Shown piece by piece: positions 13,081 through 20,009 of a stretch of 43,309 bases of DNA (within the stretch, counting starts at the first letter, position 1; every line of letters starts with the position of its first letter). Origin of the DNA: Rhodocyclaceae bacterium (GTDB lineage: Bacteria; Pseudomonadota; Gammaproteobacteria; Burkholderiales; Rhodocyclaceae); the NCBI GenBank assembly GCA_028869135.1, contig JAGWTC010000020.1, positions 1 through 43,309 of the forward strand, given 5' to 3'. The notes beneath the pieces are model-generated. The model saw only the letters and a program-made list of their open reading frames with translations. It did not search any database and was not told where the DNA came from. The translations under genes were made by a program, and so were the position numbers.

Positions 13081-13380
13081 GTGTCAAGAGTCGAGGAAAC
13101 CGAACTACGACGATGGCGCGCCTTGCCGGCCAATGAACTGCTGATGCGGATCGCTACATTTGCCAAGCGTGATGGAACCTTCGAGCCCTTCAAGAGCAAG
13201 GTTACTGAGCGGTGGCATGCGAACGTAGAGGGCCGTGAGTACTAGTTGGTTACCGATGGCCCTAAGTTTTTTGATACTCGTGCTGGGCACGGTGGTGGAG
13301 GTGCAGTGGATTTGGTTATGCATATCCACCACCTCGACTTCAAGGCAGCGACCGCTTTATTGCGTCGCTTGGGGGTTTAG
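13081..13380 (+). pseudogene. Relic of a plasmid/ICE-type primase-like zinc-finger/toprim N-terminal domain, split by TAG
   Basis: A GTG at 13081, with GGAGGG placed 7 bases before it, opens a frame of 54 codons to a TAG at 13243-13245. The same frame then continues for 44 more codons to 13380. Across the stop the sequence reads coherently: ...ERWHANVEGREY-stop-LVTDGPKFFDTRAGHGGGG then AVDLVMHIHHLDFKAATALL. The WH.NV.GREY, GPKFFDTR and GGGGAVDLVMH blocks resemble the N-terminal domain of CHC2/toprim-type primase-like proteins of conjugative elements, from memory. No catalytic toprim or helicase part follows; gmtY starts 8 bases after the second stop. Most likely a remnant captured at the element's left end, less likely a short functional accessory protein. 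Confidence 0.55.
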
Positions 13381-13388
13381 GTGATGGA

Positions 13389-14789
13389 ATGTTTGTGACC
13401 GTAAAGGCCCGCGTCTACACCGATGCCTCGGGCGTCTACACAGAGATTCCCGCCTTGCTGACGCCGGCCGGTGTCCTGGAGCCGCTTCTCGACTATTGCC
13501 TGTATCGCAGCCACGACCGCAGCCTAGTCTGGATGTTGAAGGTGACCCGCTCGGTCCGGATGTTTCTTGAATACCTTCAAACCAACCCCGCCGAGCGCGA
13601 CACCTACCGTCTGTTCCAGAACTTCGCCCAGCGGCTCTACACCGGAACCTTCGACCGCGAGACGGGACTCGACCCTTGCGGCCTGTGCTGGGCGCCGCGC
13701 TCGCCACAAGACGCCGGCCACATCATTACCCACCTGACCGATTTCTTCGATTGGCTCGGCGAGATGCGCCCCGAGGCGGCGAAGGTTAATCCCCGCTATG
13801 CGGGAGGCGCCTTTGACCGGCAGGCCGACGAGGCTGCCTACCAGTACCGGCGCAATAAGGCTTTCCTTGGCCACACATGGGCCACGAACGCCTCTCCCAC
13901 CGATTCCGGACACCGCGTGCGTGGACGACTCTTACCCAAGGTCGAGAAGGGAGAGCCCCCTGCCTTCCCGGAGGAGCGCTTCGAGGAATTGCTGGTCAAG
14001 GGGTTCCGCGCAGCAGGGCGCCAGGACTATCGCGGCATGCTCATTACCTTGCTGCTGCATGGCGCGGGCTTCCGTGAATCGGAGCCCTTCCATCTTTACA
14101 TCCACGACGTCCTTCCAGACCCCGCCAATCCTCGTCAGGCATTGGTCCGCATCCACCACCCGAGCTACGGTGCCGCTCCCTACGATTGGCGTGACGAGCG
14201 GGGACGGCCTCGCAAGGGCAGCCGGGCGGAATACCTTGCTCAGCAGTTCGGCTTCGTGCCTCGCACGGAACTTATGGACAGCCGGCGTGCCGGCTGGAAA
14301 GGCGGGATGCACGACGGCCCCTTCTACAAGCAGGCGTACTGGTTTCTGCCAGAGTATGGCGAGTGGTTCTTGCACCTGTGGCACCGCTACCTGGAGCAGG
14401 TCGCGCGCATCGACCGTGACCATCCCTTCGCGTTCATCAACCTGAGCCGCGAGCCGGCCGGTAGGATGTACTGCCTTGGCCAGTACAACAAGGCCCATGC
14501 CGCTGCATGCGAACGTATCGGTCTTATTGTGAGCAAGGCGCTAGGTACGACCCCACACGGTCACCGCCATGCCTATGGTCGACGGCTCAAGAAGGCAGGC
14601 GTCGATAAGGCGCTCATTCGCCGCTTCATGCACCACGCCTCGCCCGAAAGCCAGGAGGTCTACACCCAGCCGAACACCCGTGAGGCGCTGGAGGCGCTGG
14701 AGGCCGCGGCGCAACGGCTACGTACCACACATGCCTTGGCGCCGTCCTCCTCCGGGCTGTTGCTCCCAAATGTCGAATATAACGACTGA
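13389..14789 (+). CDS. gmtY: Tyrosine recombinase of Gamma-Mobile-Trio type (GmtY-like)
   Basis: Site-specific recombinase, first gene of a three-gene operon. In its 466 residues the tyrosine-recombinase catalytic set can be placed: Arg229 in HGAGFRESEPFHLY (box I), His390-x-x-Arg393 in TTPHGHRHAYGRRL, His416 in RRFMHHASPE, and nucleophile Tyr425 in SQEVYTQP. All are present, so it should be active. The N-terminal ~200 residues would be the arm- and core-binding region (MLKVTRSVRMFLEYL). The order, sizes and strand of this gene and the next two match the GmtY-GmtZ-GmtX signature of Gamma-Mobile-Trio islands, recalled from family knowledge and not searched. A Tn554-TnpA-like protein is the main alternative label. 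Confidence 0.82.
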   Translation: MFVTVKARVYTDASGVYTEIPALLTPAGVLEPLLDYCLYRSHDRSLVWMLKVTRSVRMFLEYLQTNPAERDTYRLFQNFAQRLYTGTFDRETGLDPCGLCWAPRSPQDAGHIITHLTDFFDWLGEMRPEAAKVNPRYAGGAFDRQADEAAYQYRRNKAFLGHTWATNASPTDSGHRVRGRLLPKVEKGEPPAFPEERFEELLVKGFRAAGRQDYRGMLITLLLHGAGFRESEPFHLYIHDVLPDPANPRQALVRIHHPSYGAAPYDWRDERGRPRKGSRAEYLAQQFGFVPRTELMDSRRAGWKGGMHDGPFYKQAYWFLPEYGEWFLHLWHRYLEQVARIDRDHPFAFINLSREPAGRMYCLGQYNKAHAAACERIGLIVSKALGTTPHGHRHAYGRRLKKAGVDKALIRRFMHHASPESQEVYTQPNTREALEALEAAAQRLRTTHALAPSSSGLLLPNVEYND

Positions 14790-14798
14790 GAATTCGTC

Positions 14799-17396
14799 AT
14801 GACCAAAAAGAAGAAAGCGTCTCTGTCCGTAACCTCTACGCTTCTGGCGAGAAGGAAGAAAGGGATTAAACGCAATACGGACACGTCCCTCGGCTGGGTC
14901 GCGCGGGAGTATCCGCAGCTCGAATCCTGGCGGAACCTGGCGGAGGAGTGGCTGAAAGGCGAAACACGCGGGCTCGGCGACAGGCTCAAGGCCTTGGTGG
15001 TCTTCTTAGAGCGATACCTCGTCCAGCAGGACCTACCGTTCGAACCGGCGGTGTTCCTGGCGTACACCACTGTCCTGCCTGATTTCTACCGGACGGCGTG
15101 CCCTGATTCGGCGAACGGCATCAAATATAACAACTACATCCACGCCTTCCTGCATTTTGTGCTTCTGCGCGAATTCAGCAAAGCCGCCGACAATGGCCAT
15201 CCGGTGGTCTCGCCGGCCTTTCACAACCCTGTGCCCCGGATGCTCAAGAGCGGCCTGCCCCGGCGCGACGAGAGCGTGCATTCTCCGATTCCCTACGGCT
15301 ACATCGACGAACTGCGCCAGATGCTGGCGGCGGGGCCGCACTTCCGCGACTGGCAATGGGCGCAGAGTGCGCTAGGCTCCGGGAACGGCCAGCGAAAGCG
15401 TGGTGCGCCCGACTGGTTCGAGGTAACCGAAGACCAGATTGACCGAAATGACCCGGACTGCGTGTGGCGCCAGCGCCAGATGGCGAAAGGGATGCGCCTG
15501 GAAATGTGGAGTCCGGTACGTTGGGTCGCGCTGCTGGTAAAGCTCATCTTGCCGCTACGTACCTTCCAGGTTCGCATGCTCGACTCGGGCGAAGCGGATA
15601 CTTGGCGTTACGCAGACGGCGACTGGGCGTTGAACCCGGGGCGGCTCGCTCAAGGAAGCGAGCGGCACCCCTTGCAACAGGGCGTGTTTCGACGCAGCGC
15701 CCCGCTCGCCGATGGCGAGGCAGTCTCGACCGTGCTCTACATCAATACCAACAAGACCGCGGACATCGCCAAGGCTGGTCCTGAGAAGGGTTACGTCCTG
15801 CCGTGGTTCTCCGGCGGACCGGTGCATCAGGATGTCCTTTATTGGCTAGAGAAGCTGCGCAATTGGCAGGAGAAGTACAACCCCATCCCTCGGCGCACGT
15901 CGTGGATGGAACTGGATGGCCGGCATATCAATGCGAAGAGCGACGTGCAGCTCGCGGGCTATCTCGACACCTGTTTCCTCTTTAGGATGCCGGAAATACA
16001 TGATGGCGAGCGTCATCTCCCCCTATCGGATAGACCGATGTTCTCATGCTGGTTTCGATTGCTAGAAGCCCTGGAACTGCGGCTGGCCGACCGGGGTAGA
16101 ACCCATCGGAACGGCACCCCGATTCGCTTCCTTCCGCCGCTGGAAGAGCAGAACTGTGGCCAGACGACGCTGTTTCCTTTGCACAGCCTGCGCGTCTCCC
16201 TCATCACCGCGCTGGCGCTTGAAGGCCAGGTGCCATTCCCCGTGCTGCAAAAGCTCGTCGGCCACAGCCGACTGTTGATGACGCTCTACTACACCAAGCC
16301 CGGCGCAACACATATACGCGACGTACTGCTCGGCGCCGCCGAGCGACTGGAGGCGGCCAAGGAAGCGAGCATCCAGAACTTCCTGCTGGACACCGAGCAT
16401 GGGACGCTCCTCGAACAGGCTATCTGCAACAGCGTGCCCTCTCTCGCTGCTGCCATTCCGCAGCATCCGGCGGCGCGCAACCCGGTGGGCTGGATGCCGA
16501 TGCACCACGGCCTGTGTCTTGTTGGCGGTAACACCAGCGAGGCCGAGGAAAACGGCGCTGTGGGTGGCTGCTACAACGGAGGCCCAAACCTTGGCTCTGC
16601 GTCAAGCCCCAAGAACGAGCCCGTGCCAGGCGGAAGCCGCAACTGCGTGCGTTGCCGCTGGTTCGTGACCGCGCCGCATCACCTGCCGGCACTGGCCGCC
16701 CACTTCAACACGCTCGCCTACCATTTCGACGAGGCGCGCAATGCCTGCCTCGCCCGAGAAAACGACCTCCAGGCCCTAAAGAAGGACAAAGCGGACGCCG
16801 AAGAGGCCGGTCACCCCTTCGCCCGGATGGATGCCTACCGGCAGGCTGAGCGGGTGTGGGAGAGCGCGATGAAACGCTTTAGCGACCTGGCTGAAGACCT
16901 GGTGGCCTGCTGGCGTCTCATCGAACGCTGTAAGGCGGCGCTTGATGCAAGCAATGGCGACGGCACTAAATTGGTGGCTGCCGGCACCGTCTGCGACGTG
17001 CAGGCCGTCTTCGAGGAAACCGAGTCGGAGCTGCTGCAACTCGCTGGCGTGTGCGAAAACGTCGAGTTCTATCCTGACTTGGAGCCGGGCAAGGCGGTGT
17101 TTCGCCGCAGCCAGCTGCTTGATGCCGTCCTCTACCGTGACGATGTGCCGCCCGTGTTCATGCTGCTAAGTGAAGGCGAGCAGCTGCGCGTCGGTAACGC
17201 TTTCATGCGCCAGCTCGCTATGCAAATGAATCCGCAGAACCCAGCACTTGGGCAACGCGAAGTGATTCGCCTGATGGACGCGGGTGTTCGCCTCAGCGAG
17301 TACTTTGGCCTGGACCTAGCCTCGCTGGTGCCCGCGTCCAATCGTGCACAAGCGTTCCCGCTCGGGCGCCAGACCCTTCTTGGGAGTTATGAATGA
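14799..17396 (+). CDS. gmtZ: Large recombinase-like trio protein (GmtZ/VPA1269-like)
   Basis: Encodes 865 residues, starting 9 bases after gmtY. A tyrosine-recombinase core is visible in the middle: Arg254 in LILPLRTFQVRMLD, His462-x-x-Arg465 in PLHSLRVSLITALAL, Gly488-His489 and Tyr498 in LVGHSRLLMTLYYTKP. Both trio proteins therefore keep the catalytic residues. The C-terminal ~300 residues are an extension with a likely zinc pair (C616-x-x-C619 in GGSRNCVRCRWFVTAP) and a long helical stretch (HFDEARNACLARENDLQAL). This CxxCRWF block followed by helices fits the VPA1269/GmtZ family; TnpB of Tn554 has a comparable role. Its stop overlaps the gmtX ATG by four bases. Confidence 0.8.
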   Translation: MTKKKKASLSVTSTLLARRKKGIKRNTDTSLGWVAREYPQLESWRNLAEEWLKGETRGLGDRLKALVVFLERYLVQQDLPFEPAVFLAYTTVLPDFYRTACPDSANGIKYNNYIHAFLHFVLLREFSKAADNGHPVVSPAFHNPVPRMLKSGLPRRDESVHSPIPYGYIDELRQMLAAGPHFRDWQWAQSALGSGNGQRKRGAPDWFEVTEDQIDRNDPDCVWRQRQMAKGMRLEMWSPVRWVALLVKLILPLRTFQVRMLDSGEADTWRYADGDWALNPGRLAQGSERHPLQQGVFRRSAPLADGEAVSTVLYINTNKTADIAKAGPEKGYVLPWFSGGPVHQDVLYWLEKLRNWQEKYNPIPRRTSWMELDGRHINAKSDVQLAGYLDTCFLFRMPEIHDGERHLPLSDRPMFSCWFRLLEALELRLADRGRTHRNGTPIRFLPPLEEQNCGQTTLFPLHSLRVSLITALALEGQVPFPVLQKLVGHSRLLMTLYYTKPGATHIRDVLLGAAERLEAAKEASIQNFLLDTEHGTLLEQAICNSVPSLAAAIPQHPAARNPVGWMPMHHGLCLVGGNTSEAEENGAVGGCYNGGPNLGSASSPKNEPVPGGSRNCVRCRWFVTAPHHLPALAAHFNTLAYHFDEARNACLARENDLQALKKDKADAEEAGHPFARMDAYRQAERVWESAMKRFSDLAEDLVACWRLIERCKAALDASNGDGTKLVAAGTVCDVQAVFEETESELLQLAGVCENVEFYPDLEPGKAVFRRSQLLDAVLYRDDVPPVFMLLSEGEQLRVGNAFMRQLAMQMNPQNPALGQREVIRLMDAGVRLSEYFGLDLASLVPASNRAQAFPLGRQTLLGSYE

Positions 17397-18055
17397 ATAG
17401 TAGAACGGACATCCACCCAGACACGGTACTGGAGTCGCTGCTTGCCAAGGCCGAGCGCTCGAACCGCCGGAACAATCTCACCAATATGCACGAGCTTTGC
17501 CGCAAGCAACATGAAGCGGGTTCGCGTGACTTCTCTCTGTCGGCTATCGGCCGCTTGGTCGAGGCCGAAGGCATCATGAAAGGCCGTGCCCTCTACAATG
17601 CCCAGTCTGTCGACTACAAAGCGCTCATCGAAGCCTGGGCAGCCTACGCTGGGCCGCCTGCCCTCAAGCCAACGAAGACACTGGCGAGCCATGATTACCT
17701 GATGCGCATCGATGACCCCGCCATCCGCTCCATCATGCAGGCCGTCACCGCCGAGCGGGACAAGCTCAAGGCGCAGATCAACATGCTCAAGGCCAACACA
17801 CAGGTGACCGTGGACCGACGCCCGCTGGGGGCCACCGTTTCGGCTACTCCCGGAACGCAGCCGGTGACCGTGCTTGCGCTGTCCGCACAGTTGACTCCGT
17901 CCGAACGCGAAGCCTTGCAGAAGGCGGTTTCCCCCGACTACCTGGAAGAACGTGGTCTGCGGGAAGGCAGCCACGGCGAAATCATTAACGAGCGCGGCCG
18001 GACGGTGTTCGAGGTCGGCTTCGCACGAGCTATTCGCAAGGTACTGGGAGACTGA
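17393..18055 (+). CDS. gmtX: Third trio protein (GmtX-like)
   Basis: Encodes 220 residues and overlaps gmtZ by ATGA, so it is translationally coupled. The N-terminal ~80 residues look like a helical DNA-binding region (MHELCRKQHEAGSRDFSLSAI followed by GRLVEAEGI). A helical segment follows at about 115-145 (IMQAVTAERDKLKAQINML), probably a coiled coil. The C-terminus ends in ERGRTVFEVGFARAIRKVLG. No catalytic motif is seen. By position, size and coupling it corresponds to GmtX or, in function, to TnpC of Tn554-like trios: a small partner of the two recombinases. Its exact role is unknown. Confidence 0.75.
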   Translation: MNSRTDIHPDTVLESLLAKAERSNRRNNLTNMHELCRKQHEAGSRDFSLSAIGRLVEAEGIMKGRALYNAQSVDYKALIEAWAAYAGPPALKPTKTLASHDYLMRIDDPAIRSIMQAVTAERDKLKAQINMLKANTQVTVDRRPLGATVSATPGTQPVTVLALSAQLTPSEREALQKAVSPDYLEERGLREGSHGEIINERGRTVFEVGFARAIRKVLGD

Positions 18056-18280
18056 AGCGGTGACAGTTGCCTCACGGCAAGTGCGGGGCTGCTGGGGCTG
18101 CAATCGGCCAGGAGCGGCCGGTCATCAAGCGCTCCGGATAGCGGCCACCCCGGCGGGAGGATATGCTATACGCCTGTGCCCGGAATCGATCAGACCACAC
18201 ACCATGCCAGCTGCTGCTTTACCTGCGTTGTTATCTTGCCTTGCGCGATATTTCTTATTCTAAACAGGAGGTTGCAGAAC

Positions 18281-18337
18281 ATGTTATCCGACATCCCGAT
18301 GTTATGCGGCAGAACTGTCGCCCTAAAACAAAGTTAG
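18281..18337 (+). CDS. 18-residue leader ORF inside the attI-like site
   Basis: AGGAGG (18266-18271) lies 9 bases before an ATG that opens MLSDIPMLCGRTVALKQS, ending at a TAG that is itself part of the attI core GTTAG. Class 1 integrons carry a comparable short ORF in attI1 (ORF-11) that boosts translation of the first cassette. Here the frame, ribosome site and stop position suggest the same use. No independent peptide function is implied. Confidence 0.4.
   Translation: MLSDIPMLCGRTVALKQS
18298..18337 (+). other. attI: attI1-like integron recombination site
   Basis: GATGTTATGCGGCAG at 18298, followed by GTCGCCCTAAAACAAAGTTAG ending at 18337, agrees at about 35 of 40 positions with the class 1 integron attI1 3' region as I remember it. 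The core GTTAG sits exactly at the junction with the first cassette (GTTAGATGCC). No integrase gene lies between gmtX and this site (18056-18297), nor anywhere else in the window. That 240-bp spacer otherwise holds no gene I can support. Confidence 0.75.
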
Positions 18338-18447
18338 ATGCCAGATTTGGCGTTGCGTATGCTCACAGAAAATCGACAGCCGCAAGACTGTTTTTGGCAA
18401 CTCATAGCCACTACTATTTCTCCTTCATACCGTAGAGGAGATTGCAC

Positions 18448-18780
18448 GTGAAGAACTGGCTCTTTCTGGCTATTGCAATATTTGGTGAGGTCGTCGCAAC
18501 TTCCGCACTGAAGTCCAGCCATGGATTCACCAAGTTAGTTCCTTCTGTTGTAGTTGTGGCTGGCTACGGGCTTGCGTTCTATTTCCTCTCTCTCGCACTC
18601 AAGTCCATCCCGGTCGGCATTGCTTATGCTGTTTGGGCTGGCCTCGGCATCGTACTTGTGGCAGCTATCGCTTGGATCTTCCATGGCCAGAAACTAGACT
18701 TGTGGGCGTTCGTTGGCATGGGACTTATCGTTAGTGGCGTCGCCGTTCTAAATCTGCTATCCAAGGTCAGCGCACATTGA
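18448..18780 (+). CDS. Small multidrug resistance efflux protein (QacF/QacH-like), integron cassette gene
   Basis: Four-helix SMR transporter exporting quaternary ammonium compounds and other lipophilic cations in exchange for protons. It has 110 residues, the normal SMR length. Family marks: essential Glu14 in [14 protein letters not shown], the [19 protein letters not shown] block, [11 protein letters not shown], and [16 protein letters not shown]. The C-terminus [15 protein letters not shown] resembles cassette-borne QacF/QacH rather than QacE. I chose the GTG start because GAGGAG lies 7 bases upstream; a TTG two codons earlier is also open. It is the first cassette after the attI-like site and is followed at once by its attC. 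Confidence 0.9.
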   Translation: MKNWLFLAIAIFGEVVATSALKSSHGFTKLVPSVVVVAGYGLAFYFLSLALKSIPVGIAYAVWAGLGIVLVAAIAWIFHGQKLDLWAFVGMGLIVSGVAVLNLLSKVSAH

Positions 18781-18790
18781 TCGGGCTGGC

Positions 18791-18850
18791 ATCTAACAAT
18801 TCATTCAAGCCGACGCCGCTTCGCGGCGCGGCTTAATTCAGGTGTTATGC
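18791..18850 (+). other. attC site of the SMR cassette
   Basis: Sixty bases running from the outer core ATCTAAC (18791-18797, fits RYYYAAC) to GTTATGC (18844-18850, fits GTTRRRY). Inner inverted blocks CAAGCCGACGCCGC and GCGGCGCGGCTTAA form the typical imperfect hairpin. This is a classical 59-base-element in size and layout. Confidence 0.92.
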
Positions 18851-18859
18851 GGTGAAGGT

Positions 18860-19297
18860 ATGAACCTCATCAGTGAAATCAGGAGTTCATGGGGTTGGAT
18901 TGGAATTGAACCCGAAGAGATCGTTGGAGAGAACGATTTCGGTAATCTCATGATCCGGGATGTCGAAGGCAAATATTGGCGTCTTTGCCCAGAGGACGTC
19001 TATTGCAAAGTCGTGGCCGGAAATCGAAAAGAACTTGACGCCTTAGCAACAAATCAAGAATTTCTCGCTGATTGGCACATGGAAGCCTTGGTGGCTCAAG
19101 CTAAGCAAGCTCTCGGCCCGCTTCCGGAAGGTAGGAAGTACCATCTGGTAATCCCAGGAGCTCTAGGGGGCGAGTACGCGATTTCGAACATCAAGACCGC
19201 TCCACTCGTCGAGCTGGTTCGGTTATCCGGTGATATAGGGCGCCAGATTAAGGACCTTCCGGACGGTGCGCAGATCGAACTCAAGGTGGTCGAATGA
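18860..19297 (+). CDS. Tdi1/DUF1851-like T6SS immunity protein, integron cassette gene
   Basis: Encodes 145 residues. The C-terminal half (HLVIPGALGGEYAISNIKTA, then VRLSGDIGRQIKDLPDGAQI) matches the DUF1851/Tdi1 immunity domain pattern as I know it; the N-terminal half is GAD-like (DVEGKYWRLCPEDVYCKVV). Such proteins neutralise type VI DNase effectors. No effector or T6SS gene is nearby, so it would be an orphan immunity gene. It starts 10 bases after the preceding attC and ends 11 bases before its own attC, the compact layout of a gene cassette. Confidence 0.72.
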   Translation: MNLISEIRSSWGWIGIEPEEIVGENDFGNLMIRDVEGKYWRLCPEDVYCKVVAGNRKELDALATNQEFLADWHMEALVAQAKQALGPLPEGRKYHLVIPGALGGEYAISNIKTAPLVELVRLSGDIGRQIKDLPDGAQIELKVVE

Positions 19298-19307
19298 CAC
19301 ACAATTG

Positions 19308-19376
19308 GCATAACACGTCGCTCCAGCCGACGTCAGGCCGCGACGCGGCCTTCCTCGGCTGAGCTTGGCGTTGAAT
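19308..19376 (+). other. attC site of the second cassette
   Basis: Sixty-nine bases from GCATAAC (19308-19314) to GTTGAAT (19370-19376), with complementary inner arms (CAGCCGACG against TCGGCTGAG, GGCCGCG against CGCGGCC). Layout and spacing fit an attC. It is the last one in the array; nothing cassette-like follows. Confidence 0.85.
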
Positions 19377-19469
19377 GACAGCTTTCCCAAAAGCTCTACG
19401 GCTGCTCTGGGTCGGTTTTAGACCCTGCCTTACACCCCAATTATTTGAACAAGTCTACGCAGCAATGAA

Positions 19470-19495
19470 AAGGGCCGGAGTTTCCTCCGGCCCTT
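19470..19495. terminator. Strong 11-bp hairpin near the island's right end
   Basis: AAGGGCCGGAG-TTTC-CTCCGGCCCTT is a perfect 11-bp stem with a 4-base loop. It could terminate cassette transcription, although only a weak U-run follows, or be a structured recombination end. Confidence 0.55.
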
Positions 19496-19498
19496 AAA

Positions 19499-19528
19499 GA
19501 TGTATTCGGATGTATTTATACATACATC
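19499..19528. repeat. Right subterminal repeat cluster
   Basis: GATGTATTC (19499-19507) and GATGTATTT (19509-19517) in direct order, then the inverted ATACATC (19522-19528). The first is the complement of the left subterminal GAATACATC at 12881-12889. Confidence 0.5.
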
Positions 19529-19613
19529 GCCACAGCGTACGAAACGCCTTACTGAAAAGGTAACTGTCTGCTCAGTTGTATAACAATGTGCCGTTAAGGT
19601 ATAAGTCCCGAGA

Positions 19614-19630
19614 GAGCTTTTTTGTTGGGT
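19614..19630 (-). repeat. Right terminal inverted repeat of the island
   Basis: GAGCTTTTTTGTTGGGT, the exact complement of 12840-12856. It is not a terminator of the minus-strand gene that ends at 19645, since no hairpin precedes the U-run in that direction. Confidence 0.75.
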
Positions 19631-19644
19631 CGGCATATGCACCG

Positions 19645-19998
19645 TCACTTCTTGATCGGCTGCGGCACCTTCTCCGAATTTGCCGGCAATGCCGGCGCAG
19701 TCGCCGCGCCGGCAGGGGCGATGGATGGCGGCACCGGCGGCGAATACACGAAGGGGCCGGGGTCCTCGCATTTGGCGAGGCTGGCGTCCATGGCAGGCTT
19801 TTTCTGCTCCCTGCGGAAGCGCTCCGCTGTCCGGTCCTGCGACTTGCAGAGCTGATAGGCCGCGGTTTTGTCGCTCCAGGCCGCCTTGGCTTTCGCCTCG
19901 TCGGCCTTGGCCTTGGCTTCATCGCTCGGCGGCGGCAGTTTGGCGAAGGTTGCAGTGCTGAAAAGCAGTGCGAGGCAGAGACTGAGTTTCTTCATCAT
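19645..19998 (-). CDS. Small exported protein at the end of the FDH3 operon, function unknown
   Basis: About 117 residues with a Sec signal peptide (MMKKLSLCLALLFSTATFA). Next comes a charged helical stretch of repeats (DEAKAKADEAKAKAAW), two Cys (AYQLCKSQDR, DASLAKCEDPG), and a Pro/Ala-rich tail (PPVPPSIAPAG). GGAGG lies just before two adjacent ATGs (19998 and 19995); the second has the better spacing. It begins 12 bases after the stop of the preceding lipoprotein gene, so it is the last gene of the formate dehydrogenase operon. No known family recognised; a periplasmic accessory role is only suggested by position. Confidence 0.7.
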   Translation of the reverse strand: MMKKLSLCLALLFSTATFAKLPPPSDEAKAKADEAKAKAAWSDKTAAYQLCKSQDRTAERFRREQKKPAMDASLAKCEDPGPFVYSPPVPPSIAPAGAATAPALPANSEKVPQPIKK

Positions 19999-20009
19999 GT
20001 TTCCTCCGC

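Larger units (their letters stand above)
19377..19613. other. Repeat- and hairpin-rich noncoding right end of the island
   Basis: No gene is visible here. It holds AGCTTT-CCCA-AAAGCT (about 19380), GGGTC...GACCC (about 19410-19427), an 11-bp stem at 19470-19495, and the GATGTAT/ATACATC palindromic cluster at 19499-19528. This concentration just inside the terminal repeat is what a recombinase-recognition end would look like; the function is inferred. Confidence 0.5.
12840..19630. mobile_element. Candidate 6.8-kb Gmt-trio transposon/island carrying an integrase-less integron
   Basis: The interval is bounded by a perfect 17-bp inverted repeat (ACCCAACAAAAAAGCTC and its complement). Inside are a broken primase-like relic, the gmtYZX-like recombinase operon, an attI1-like site, two integron cassettes with attC sites, and repeat-rich ends. 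Outside the repeats are two unrelated convergent genes: merP ends 16 bases before, and a minus-strand gene ends 14 bases after. No direct target-site duplication is obvious next to the repeats, so the exact ends and the transposition chemistry are unproven. The tyrosine-recombinase mechanism expected of such enzymes need not leave duplications. Confidence 0.65.

Noticed and set aside
18791..18850. Intrinsic terminator after the SMR gene
   Set aside because: The hairpin has attC core sites at both ends and no U-run; an attC site explains it better.
12820..19650. Target-site duplication flanking the inverted repeats
   Set aside because: The bases directly outside (TTCAAAC on the left, CGGCATA on the right) do not match in direct orientation.
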